62,819 bases of DNA from RUG023 sp900315435. GTDB lineage: Bacteria; Spirochaetota; Spirochaetia; Sphaerochaetales; Sphaerochaetaceae. Positions within the stretch are counted from its first letter, which is position 1; every line of letters starts with the position of its first letter. Location: assembly GCA_902788205.1 (NCBI GenBank), contig CADAJJ010000028.1, positions 1 to 62,819 of the forward strand. Reading direction: 5' to 3'. The translations under genes were made by a program, and so were the position numbers. Positions 49,993-58,507 of this stretch are shown here, in pieces. The notes under the pieces are model-generated. The model saw only the letters and a program-made list of their open reading frames with translations. It was not told where the DNA came from and did not search any database.

Positions 49993-51084
49993 ATGCAGGA
50001 TAGTTGGTTGTTTCATGCGACTCAGATGCGTTCTCGTGCCGTCAATGCGGAGAACCTGAGTGGTGAAAAGGGCAAAGGTGGAATGACGGCGAGCAAACTT
50101 GGTCCTTCAAGAAAAGGGAGTCCCTGCCTAAAACATATCAAGAGCGGACAGACCGTCACGTTGATGGACATACATGCTTCGGGATTGATTACCCATATGT
50201 GGATGACTGTAGACCAAAAGACTTCGGACGCACAACGCTATGTGCTTCGAGACTTGGTTCTTCGCATGTACTGGGATGAGGAGGAAAGTCCGTCGGTTGA
50301 GGTGCCACTGGGCGATTTTTTCTGCTTGGGGTTCGGCGAATCGTACTTGGTCAATTCTTATTACGTGACTGTTGCTCCAAACCGAGGAATGAACTGCTTT
50401 TTTCCCATGCCATTTCGAAAGCATGCTTTGGTGACGTTGGAGAATCAGCATCCGGAAGAAATCAAGGATTTCTTCTATCAGATCGATTTTCTGGAGAACG
50501 TGCGGCATGACAACGACACGCTTTACTTTCACGCTCAGTGGAGGCGCGAATCTGTCACCACATTGAAAAAGGATTTTGTCATCCTCGACGGAGTCAAAGG
50601 ATCCGGTACCTATATCGGCACCTTCATAGGTCTTTCCACTTTGCAACGGTACTGGTGGGGGGAAGGAGAAGTAAAGTTCTATATCGACGGGGACACGGAT
50701 TATCCAACTATTTGTGGAACCGGTATGGAAGACTACGTTGGCGGGTCTTGGAGTTTCGCCAAGCAGGAAGAAGGCCGGACGGTCGAACAGACCTATGCGG
50801 ACCTGTATTTCGGTTATCCGTTCTACAGCAGCCATGATACTTCCATTCATAACAGCTATCACATGGATGACCTGCCTCCGATGCGTTCCTTCTATCGTTG
50901 GCATGCACGGGATCCCATTTTCTTTCAAAAAGATCTCAAAGTGACCGTCCAGCAGATTGGAGTTTCAAGTTGCGGGCTGTTTGAACGACAAGATGATGTA
51001 TGCTCTGTGGCGTACTGGTATCAGAATCATCCTCATGTTCCATTTCCGATTCTTCCGAAAGTTGGAGACCGCTGGCCTCGGTAA
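49993..51084 (+). CDS. DUF2961 family glycoside hydrolase (GH172-like), copy 2
   Basis: A 363-residue paralogue of the previous gene: RAVNAENLSGEKGKGG, EVPLGDFFCLGFGES, RYWWGEGEVKFYIDGDTDYP and ICGTGMEDYVGGSWSF. Both conserved glutamates are kept, so it is likely active. The pair may have divided substrates or form a hetero-oligomer; the family forms trimers of beta-jelly rolls. TAGGAGGAAATC gives a strong Shine-Dalgarno. It is the last gene of the island; composition changes near 51.1 kb. Confidence 0.85.
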   Translation: MQDSWLFHATQMRSRAVNAENLSGEKGKGGMTASKLGPSRKGSPCLKHIKSGQTVTLMDIHASGLITHMWMTVDQKTSDAQRYVLRDLVLRMYWDEEESPSVEVPLGDFFCLGFGESYLVNSYYVTVAPNRGMNCFFPMPFRKHALVTLENQHPEEIKDFFYQIDFLENVRHDNDTLYFHAQWRRESVTTLKKDFVILDGVKGSGTYIGTFIGLSTLQRYWWGEGEVKFYIDGDTDYPTICGTGMEDYVGGSWSFAKQEEGRTVEQTYADLYFGYPFYSSHDTSIHNSYHMDDLPPMRSFYRWHARDPIFFQKDLKVTVQQIGVSSCGLFERQDDVCSVAYWYQNHPHVPFPILPKVGDRWPR

Positions 51085-51113
51085 AGAAAGCCTCCTCCTG
51101 ATGCGAAAAGAAA

Positions 51114-51140
51114 TGTGGTTATTTCAAAAATTGTGGTTAT
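51114..51140 (+). repeat. Direct repeat before the WYL regulator
   Basis: TGTGGTTAT occurs at 51114-51122 and again at 51132-51140, an 18-base period, directly before the WYL gene. It could be an autoregulatory site. The period is not an exact two helical turns, so binding of one dimer is uncertain. Confidence 0.35.
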
Positions 51141-51160
51141 GATGCAAGAAGAGGCGGTGT

Positions 51161-52159
51161 ATGGCAGATCAAATTGTGCAATTGGTTACGGCATTACGGA
51201 TGATTGGACGACCGGATGGGGCGACGCTCCGTCAACTCGAGTCGGAGCTGATGATCAGCGAGCGCACCGCCTACCGCCTGCTTGGCAAGCTCCAGGAGTC
51301 GGGGTATCCGCTGTACGATGACCAGAACGGACACGAAAAGATCTGGCACATGAACTGGGGTGACGGGCGGGGATGGAGCATGCCGGTCCCGAACACCTCG
51401 CTCAATCAGGAGGAACAGGCGGTCCTTGGCATCCTGCTCAGCCATATCGCAACGGTGCCCTCCTTGTCAGGCTGGTCCCAGTCTCTACTCAGGAAGTTGC
51501 AATACCTTGGCGCCTACGGCGGGGCGTTCTGGGGTTCGAAAGGGCCGACAATCCAGTTCAGTCAGAGCGATTTGTCCAAGATCTCTCAGCCGGACGAGGC
51601 CGAGCATATGGCCGTCCTGCTGAGGACGATCGCCAGCCATCATACCTGCACGGTCACCTACAAGGCGCCGTTCCAGACGGAGACGAAAACCTATGCGATC
51701 TACCCGCTGTGCTGTTTCACGGCATCGGGCGGCTTGTACGTGTACTGCGTGACCGTCAACAAGGGACAGGAGCGGCTGATCATGCTGGCGCTGGAGCGGA
51801 TCCATGCGCTTGGCGATGACGGGAAGGCGCAGTTCACCCCCTCTGAGTCCTATGACATCAAATCCCTTCTGGATGACCCGTTCGGCATCATGCTCGAGAA
51901 GGAGTGGATCGAGACGGATGTGGTCTTGGATTCCAGACAGGGCTGGTACGAGACCCAGAAGCAGTGGCCGAACCAGTTCGTCACCTTCGGAGAGAACGAG
52001 GATGGATCGTGGTGTTTCCATATCCGCACCCGCGGCGCCTATGCTCTGGTCATCTGGCTGCTCTCCTGTGCGGGTCATGTACGTTCCATTTCCAACGCAA
52101 AAATCAAGTCCGACTATCAGGAAACCCTGAAAAAAGAACTCTCCTTGCTTCAATCCTGA
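51161..52159 (+). CDS. WYL-domain transcriptional regulator
   Basis: A 332-residue regulator with an N-terminal helix-turn-helix (TLRQLESELMISERTAYRLLGKL, HTH_11/DeoR-like) and a WYL domain from about 150 (CTVTYKAPFQTETKTYAIYPLCCF, YVYCVTVNKGQERLIMLALERI) followed by the WCX segment. WYL regulators bind nucleic-acid-like ligands and often control defence genes (BrxR, CapW) or DNA repair. It sits directly before the AddB/AddA-like pair, so control of those genes is plausible. GAGG precedes ATG 51161. Confidence 0.85.
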   Translation: MADQIVQLVTALRMIGRPDGATLRQLESELMISERTAYRLLGKLQESGYPLYDDQNGHEKIWHMNWGDGRGWSMPVPNTSLNQEEQAVLGILLSHIATVPSLSGWSQSLLRKLQYLGAYGGAFWGSKGPTIQFSQSDLSKISQPDEAEHMAVLLRTIASHHTCTVTYKAPFQTETKTYAIYPLCCFTASGGLYVYCVTVNKGQERLIMLALERIHALGDDGKAQFTPSESYDIKSLLDDPFGIMLEKEWIETDVVLDSRQGWYETQKQWPNQFVTFGENEDGSWCFHIRTRGAYALVIWLLSCAGHVRSISNAKIKSDYQETLKKELSLLQS

Positions 52160-52205
52160 CGCAATCTGTCAGTCTTAATGGTATCATGGACCCAAGAGGT
52201 TCTGG

Positions 52206-54834
52206 ATGGGTGTCAAAGAAGACTATGTGTTCAGTCAGATGGAGAGTGGCGATATCTGCGTTTTCCCAAGCGAGGTTTCCGCTCGTGGATGGCTGATTAG
52301 CTACGCCCGGAAGCGTGGTGCTGTGTTTGCCGATGACCCGCTACCTGTTCCTTTCCGAAGCAATCCGTACAACGTCAGTCTCGCTTCCGTATTTTGTACC
52401 CAGTCCCAATGAAGTCTCCGACCGTATGATCCGCTACCTTGCGTCACTCTTGCCCCAACTCGTATGGTTCCATGACAAGGCACTGACGCAGATGCCTGCA
52501 GACTTGCGTTCCATGGCGCATGATTACGAGACTTTATACCAGGCGTACAAGAATTTCCTGGAGAGCCATGATGTATATGAACCGGCCTATGAACGCCCTT
52601 CCGTTTCGGATGACCACGGCGCCTACCGAGTGCTTTTCCCTGGCTGCGAGCCCGGTTTGGAACGATTGTTGGAGCAGTTGGGCAACCCAAGCTGGATCAA
52701 GCTGGTTCCCGCTGACGAGTTGGAACCGTCTCGAAGGCCGCTTCTGCATTGTTATCAGAACCATGTCATCGAGGTACGCAGCACGTTGAAGAGCATCCAC
52801 AAATTGCTTGCGGAAGGAGTACCTGCAAGGTCGATCCTGATTTCCACGGCACGGCCTGAGATGATGATTCCGTTCCTAGAGACCGAGGCGGTGCGCTATG
52901 ATGTGCCGCTGGTGACCCACATGAGTCAGAGCCCGCTATCGGCGCCGGCCGGCAGGATTTTCCAGATGATCCTACACTGTTATCAGAACCAGATGGCATA
53001 TGGAGACGTGGAAGCATTGCTCCTCGACCCTGGGATCCCGTATGATCCGGAAAAACGGAAACTCAGCGAACAACTGATGCAGTTCGCCGTCAACCAAGCC
53101 ATTGACCAGGGAAACTTTCAGGTACCGTGCGATGACTTATGGGAACGCCAGTTGAGGCCTGCCCTGATACGGAAGAACCATTGCGACGAAAATCTGGGCG
53201 AATATTACCGTACTCTGAAGCGGATGGTGGCAGCAATGGCAGGGGCGAACAATGCTGACGAGTTCCTGGTTGCCTTCCATGCGTATCAGACCTATTTCCT
53301 TATTCCTGGGGGGTGGGCCGGACAGCCTGACGAGGAACTTGCCTCATTTTGTATCGACCAAGTGGAGTCGCTTCAAAAGGAACTTGATGTAGTGGGAGTG
53401 GATAGCCACGATTCTTTCTTGACTCTACTGGTAGATAGCCTGCAGCAAAAGCCCTATACGTGGCAGAAGCCTGATGCAAAGGGCGTTGGGGTCTACCGCT
53501 GGACGGATAGTGCCGCATTGGACGTCCCCTATCATTTCTTCCTTGCCATGGACTGGGATGGCACCCAGCGGCTTGACCGGCCGCTTGCCTGTCTGCCGGA
53601 AATCGTCCCGGCTGACACACGACAGGAAAAGGATATGACCGACGCATACCTGTCCATGACTGCAGGTGAAGGATCCATCGTCTCGTATCACACCACCGAC
53701 TATAGCGGCCAATGCATGGCTCCCGCCTGGTTCGACAAGGCCGAAGCTGTCCCTGCAGGATACGATTGCCTTGGCAACAGGATTCCCGACCCATGGCTTG
53801 GAGAGTCGCTATTGTGGAAAGACGGCACTTCGACTGGAAAAGCTACAGCCCTGCAATGCGAGGCCTTGGAAAAGGCCAAGATCGCAGGATTGCTGAGTCC
53901 ATTCAAGGCACCGGACGAGGTGCGGGTGATGGCAGTCGACATAAAGAAAAGCAAACAAGTCAGCTCGAGTTCTCTTGACAACTATTGCAAGTGTCCTTTC
54001 TTGTTCGCCTCCCAGAAGCTGTTGGAGGAGCGGGATCGGGAATATGATATTTCGATGGTCGATCCGCGTGTCATCGGCGATATCCTTCATGCGAGTTACG
54101 AGCAATTCTATCGGGAATTGAAAACGCCGTTTTTGACGACAGAGGATGCCATGGAGGGGTACCGGAGGGACCTAGAGACTTGTTTCGAACATGCGCTTAC
54201 TTTCTATCTTGGTGGTGCGAATCCCAGCATCCTCGACTGGGTGCGCTTCTTCTACAAGCCGCTTTGTCTGAAACAACTGGAGAAGGAACGTGAGCAGTTT
54301 CCTTCCGCAGTGACTCTGGCGACCGAAGAAAGCTGGGGGTCGGGAGACTCCGATCGTCATCCTCCTGTTGCCTGCGAGGTAGGTGGTAGCACCTTCTTCC
54401 TTGTCGGAAAAATCGACAGGGTATTGAGAACCGCAGACCAGCAACTTGCCATCGTCGACTATAAGAAGGGAGACCAATATCTTCATACAGGGAATCTTTA
54501 CAGGGGATTCGACAAGCTTTCTGAAGACGAGAAGGAGCAGGTAAGGGAAGGGCTATACAGTTCCACCCAGTTGCCGATTTATGCGCAACTTGTGGGAGGT
54601 GCGGCCGTTGCTTGCTATTACAGCGTCCAAGATGAGAAATATGTGATTGTCTGGAGCCCTGATGCTCCGGAAACCAACGGCATGGAAGAAACCGGGAGGA
54701 AGGTTTTGTTCCAGCGACTTGCGTTGCTTGCATCCGATTTGCAGTCCGGGAAGTGGCGCTTTGCCGAAGATTCGGAATCGTGTGCTGATTGCGCATGGAG
54801 ATCTGTGTGCCGCAGGAGGTACTCGACACTATGA
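52206..54834 (+). pseudogene. addB: AddB/RexB-like nuclease subunit with a damaged N-terminal region
   Basis: The 5' part (52206-52412, 68 codons; SD AAGAGG at 52194-52199) reads ICVFPSEVSARGWLISYARK, a plausible N-terminus. It then loses frame; the main frame is open from 52315 to 54834 (839 codons) and continues YLFLSEAIRTTSVSLPYFVP. The shift lies near 52330. The rest is an AddB-type inactive-helicase plus PD-(D/E)XK nuclease: VGKIDRVLRT and AIVDYKKGD hold the nuclease acids, and the iron-sulphur cysteines are in YCKCPFLF and CADCAWRSVC. A frame repair, deletion, or restart at an internal ATG (52315 or 52333, no SD) are all possible. Its stop overlaps the AddA-like start. Confidence 0.65.
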
Positions 54835-57800
54835 TGGACAAAATGGACCAGGTGATGGCTTTCTTGAGCCGGAACCAACTTGATGCAGACCAGAAAAGGG
54901 CGATGGATTCCAATGGCAACACGGTTGTCGGTGCCGGAGCCGGATCCGGCAAGACCACGGTACTTTCTTATCGGTTTGTCCGTCTGCTTTTGGAGAATCC
55001 GGAACTCCATGCCGACAACATTCTTGCCTTGACTTTCACCAACAAGGCGGCAAAGGAGATGAAGGCGAGAATCGCCAACCATATCAGACGGCTTTCCGAA
55101 GCTGACGGAATCCTCTCTGAGGAAACCCGGAAACATTTCCTTCAGGAATGGACCAATTTCTTTCCTCGGAGCCAGATCTGCACGCTGGACAGTTTCTGCT
55201 CCAGCATCGTGCGCATTGATTGCCTGCAATACGGCCTGACCAGTGATTTCGTGGTTGACGAGGAGAAGTGCCGTGCCCAGTTCCGCGCGATCGCGCGGAA
55301 GCTCCTCTGGTACGACAAAGGAGACGGAAGGAATCTTTTGGTTTCGTTGAACAAGCCGGATGTCCTGCTGGAGAAGCTGGCGGAAATGGCGATGGAGGAG
55401 TTCTGGCTTCCCGGTACTTTGAATGCCACCCAATATGTCCAGTGGTTCTTTGATGCAGTGGAATCCCAAAAAAAGCAGCTGAAAGGAAGGCTGGAGACAA
55501 TGTTTTCCATGCTGTATGCGGCTGAACCGGGAAGTGGTGATACGCAGCAGGTATTTCGCGCCTTGGTCAAGAAAGCCTGGGAGCGCTATATGGCGGATCA
55601 TGATTTCGACGCAATGATGGATGCGGGTCTGCTTGCTTCTTTCAAGGCAATTCGCGGCAAAAAAGGTGGACTTGTCGAGGTGCGGGCAAAGATCAAGGAT
55701 GATTTTGTCGCTTTCTTTTCCGCTTACAACGCCCTCAATACGATTTTCCTGCACCAAGGCCAAATCGCTGCGGTAGCAGGATTCTTTGCCCAGTACCATG
55801 ACTTGTGCCAGGCTTTCAAAACGAGGCAAGGCATACTTTGTTATAACGACCTGATCCATCTTGCCATCGACATTCTCAAAAAAAATGTCGGAGTACGACG
55901 GTATTTCGCCAAGAAATACCGGTATATCATGGTGGACGAGTTCCAGGACAACAACGACCTGCAGAAACAGCTGGTCTATCTGTTGGCTGCAAAAGATTCC
56001 TATGAGGGGCATGATGTGCCTCCTGCTGAGATGCTTGACGAGAAGCTGTTTTTCGTAGGGGATGAAAAACAGTCCATTTATCGTTTCCGGGGAGCAGATG
56101 TCAGTGTTTTCAAGCAACTTGGGGCCGAACTGGCAAAACGGGATGGTACCTTTGTCGAGATGGCGACCAATTATCGAAGCGAGGGCTTCCTGATCGATAC
56201 CTTCACTACAATGTTCACCAAGATCATGGAAAACCCGACCGAGGCCTACGAGGCGGTTTTCACACCGCTTGGCAGTGTAAACGACCATCCCGAACATGCC
56301 ACAATCACCATCATGCTTGGCAGAGAGAACGAGAATGAGGATTCCGACGAGGATGACCTTGCCCATCGGAAAGCCTGGGAGGCAAAGGCTGTCGCCTGCA
56401 AGATTGACGAGATGCTCCACGGGGACGATTACCTGGTCAGCGACCGGAAAGGATCTTTCCGAAGGCCGAGGCCGAACGATATCGCCATCCTCATGCATAC
56501 TTCGGGTGCCCAGATGCTGTATGAGAAGGCTCTGCGGTCCAAAGGGATTCCCTATGAGATCTCCCAAATCAGCCGCAGCCTTCCATTGGAGTCGGTGGCC
56601 AACGATATCTATTCGGTCCTGCAGTTGTTGGTCTATCCTTCAGACAAAATCGCGTACCATGCGGTGCTTCGTTCTCCTTTCTGCAGACTGAAGGACGAGG
56701 AGGTGGAACAAGTGTTGCGGAATCCCGCTGTCTTTTCCCCCGAGGCGTGCGACAGTCCTCTCTACTTGCAAGCGTGCAGCTTTTTCCAAGAATTGAAAAC
56801 ACGTGCCACGACCATGGCGATGCCCGACCTACTTGACTATCTCTGGTATGCAACCGGGTATCGGTTGAGTTTGCTTGCCTATCCTAACTTCCAGGTCTAT
56901 CTCGACCATTACACCAATCTGAGGCAGTTGGCAGCCGAAGCCGCGGATGCTGGAATGGGAATCCCGGCTTTTTTGGATACCATCCGGCCGTTGTTGGGTA
57001 AATCGAATAAGATCGAGTTGCGTTCTTCCGAAGGAATCCTTGAAGAAAGCCAGCAAGGGGTGAAGATCATGACCATCCATGCTTCCAAAGGGCTGGAGTT
57101 CCCGATTGTCTTTGTGCCTGATCTTTCCTACAAGTTGGACAAACTGAATACCGACAGGGAACATCCCTCATTCGTCCATTTGCAGGGAAAGAGTGTCCCG
57201 CCGATTGTCGAAGGGAAAACAGATCCCGTCAAGGTTGGTTTCCTGTTGGATGAAAAAGAGAAAAAACAACAGGTAGCCGAAGCAAAGCGGCTGTATTACG
57301 TTGCTGTGACCAGAGCAGAGCAGCATTTGGTTCTTTCGGGCATGTATGAGAAACTAACGAAAAACCCGACGGAAGATACAACCTTGTTGGGGATGACGCT
57401 TGATGCGCTGGGCATCGACAAGGAACATGTCCTTTCTCTTGAGCGGGAAGAGGTGGATCCTCATGGCATCAGGTTGGCAAGGATTTCTCCGATTAGCGAG
57501 AGCGAGATGCAGTCCAGGCGGAGTTTCAGCACGGCAGGGAAAGAGATTGTCTCAAGATGGTATCAAAAGAGCCCGTTTGCTCCAAACCTTGACCCATCCC
57601 GTATTTCCGTGACCAGCTATTGTGCCCCTGCGCAGGTTGACGAAACTTTGCAGACTCTGCCAGCGTCCCCAGCCGATGATATTCTTGGTGATGATTCGGT
57701 TCTCATTACGGGATGGGGAACCTATGTCCATGCCCGCACCATGCAGATGATGGGAATCTATGCACTGGACAAGAGCAGGGACGATTTGGCTCAGGATGCC

Positions 57801-58190
57801 TTTAAAGACAAGTCTCTGAAAAAGCATGTGCTAGATCGATTGATGGATGCAGGTGACCAATTGGCTGAAAAGTTCCTTGAGAGCGCTTATTACCACAAGG
57901 AAATCGAACCCTTCCTCGCGACCACCAAGGCGGAAGTCCACCTGTTCTTCCATCCAGAGGATGCGGACAACGACGATTTGGTAGTCGAAGGGCAGATAGA
58001 TGTCCTGATCAAGAAGCCGGACGGGTATGACATCCTGGATTTCAAGACGGACAGAGGAAGGACCCAAAACGGACACAAACAGCAGGTGACGCTGTACAAG
58101 GAGGCATTGAAACAGATCACTCACTGTGACCACATCCGTACAGCCATCGTCTATCTACGTGATCCGGAACATGTAGTCTACTGGGAATAA
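54831..58190 (+). CDS. addA: AddA/RexA-like UvrD-family helicase-nuclease
   Basis: The 1119-residue protein is a superfamily-1A helicase with a C-terminal nuclease, working with the upstream AddB-like product in double-strand break repair and foreign DNA digestion. Walker A is GAGAGSGKTT (34-43), then ALTFTNKAAKEMK (motif Ia), MVDEFQDNNDLQ (motif II), VGDEKQSIYRFRGAD (motif III), IMTIHASKGLEFPIVFVPD (motif V) and YYVAVTRAEQHLVL (motif VI). The nuclease acids are in VEGQIDVLI and ILDFKTD near the end. ATG 54831 overlaps the addB stop; AGGAGGT is 12 bases upstream. Confidence 0.9.
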   Translation: MMDKMDQVMAFLSRNQLDADQKRAMDSNGNTVVGAGAGSGKTTVLSYRFVRLLLENPELHADNILALTFTNKAAKEMKARIANHIRRLSEADGILSEETRKHFLQEWTNFFPRSQICTLDSFCSSIVRIDCLQYGLTSDFVVDEEKCRAQFRAIARKLLWYDKGDGRNLLVSLNKPDVLLEKLAEMAMEEFWLPGTLNATQYVQWFFDAVESQKKQLKGRLETMFSMLYAAEPGSGDTQQVFRALVKKAWERYMADHDFDAMMDAGLLASFKAIRGKKGGLVEVRAKIKDDFVAFFSAYNALNTIFLHQGQIAAVAGFFAQYHDLCQAFKTRQGILCYNDLIHLAIDILKKNVGVRRYFAKKYRYIMVDEFQDNNDLQKQLVYLLAAKDSYEGHDVPPAEMLDEKLFFVGDEKQSIYRFRGADVSVFKQLGAELAKRDGTFVEMATNYRSEGFLIDTFTTMFTKIMENPTEAYEAVFTPLGSVNDHPEHATITIMLGRENENEDSDEDDLAHRKAWEAKAVACKIDEMLHGDDYLVSDRKGSFRRPRPNDIAILMHTSGAQMLYEKALRSKGIPYEISQISRSLPLESVANDIYSVLQLLVYPSDKIAYHAVLRSPFCRLKDEEVEQVLRNPAVFSPEACDSPLYLQACSFFQELKTRATTMAMPDLLDYLWYATGYRLSLLAYPNFQVYLDHYTNLRQLAAEAADAGMGIPAFLDTIRPLLGKSNKIELRSSEGILEESQQGVKIMTIHASKGLEFPIVFVPDLSYKLDKLNTDREHPSFVHLQGKSVPPIVEGKTDPVKVGFLLDEKEKKQQVAEAKRLYYVAVTRAEQHLVLSGMYEKLTKNPTEDTTLLGMTLDALGIDKEHVLSLEREEVDPHGIRLARISPISESEMQSRRSFSTAGKEIVSRWYQKSPFAPNLDPSRISVTSYCAPAQVDETLQTLPASPADDILGDDSVLITGWGTYVHARTMQMMGIYALDKSRDDLAQDAFKDKSLKKHVLDRLMDAGDQLAEKFLESAYYHKEIEPFLATTKAEVHLFFHPEDADNDDLVVEGQIDVLIKKPDGYDILDFKTDRGRTQNGHKQQVTLYKEALKQITHCDHIRTAIVYLRDPEHVVYWE

Positions 58191-58507
58191 CCTTGGAAAA
58201 TAAATAAATCTTGCACAACCCTGCCGTGTTTTGGCATGGGATTATGTTTAAGAATAGGAGGAAAAAGACTACCGCAATCTTCTTACTGAAAGAGGGTTAA
58301 GCGGAATTATAATTTCTACTCTCTGTAGATTACTGTTGTAGATATGATGTTCTATCATTGGTATTATTGACTGAATACATGCTTTTTTCGCATTTGAGAG
58401 AAGCGGTTGGATCGGAGTGCAATGCCGACACATTCCCCACAATACGTGAAAGAGTATGCAAACCTATGCGGGGAAGACACTGTGAACAAACAAAGAGGAA
58501 ATAGAAA
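58191..58507. promoter_or_regulatory. Intergenic region with solitary Cas12a-like repeat before hsdM
   Basis: No gene is visible here. It includes an orphan Shine-Dalgarno-like TAGGAGGAAAAAGA near 58255 with no start codon after it, a perfect TATAAT at 58308-58313, the CRISPR-like repeat described separately, a small dyad ATGAT-GTTCT-ATCAT at 58344-58358, TTGACT at 58367-58372, and AGAGGAAA just before hsdM. It is strongly AT-rich. Confidence 0.5.
58295..58343 (+). repeat. Solitary Cas12a-type CRISPR direct repeat with duplicated hairpin arm
   Basis: The segment starts GGTTAAGCGGAATTATAATT and continues into TCTAC (58315-58319), a five-base loop TCTCT, and GTAGA (58325-58329) then T. That is the hallmark 3' hairpin of type V-A repeats, AATTTCTAC...GTAGAT, at the end of a 36-base unit (58295-58330). 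A second arm ACTGTTGTAGAT follows at 58332-58343, identical to the 3' end of the Francisella Cas12a repeat. Removing 14 bases (58321-58334) gives exactly that repeat's 20-base core. There is no second full repeat and no cas gene in the window. A chance overlap with a TATAAT promoter box (58308-58313) is the main alternative. Confidence 0.6.

Noticed and set aside
54618..56567. 649-codon open frame on the minus strand opposite the AddA-like gene
   Set aside because: No family pattern, no ribosome-binding site, and helicase motifs I-III are fully conserved on the plus strand.
58200..58240. Terminator after the AddA-like gene (CCCTGCC/GGCATGGG)
   Set aside because: The stem needs a bulge and is followed by ATTATGTTTA rather than a T run, so I could not support it.
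58191..58507. A true CRISPR array
   Set aside because: Only one repeat-like unit (plus a duplicated half) is present, with no regular spacing, leader or cas gene in the window; I report it as a solitary repeat instead.
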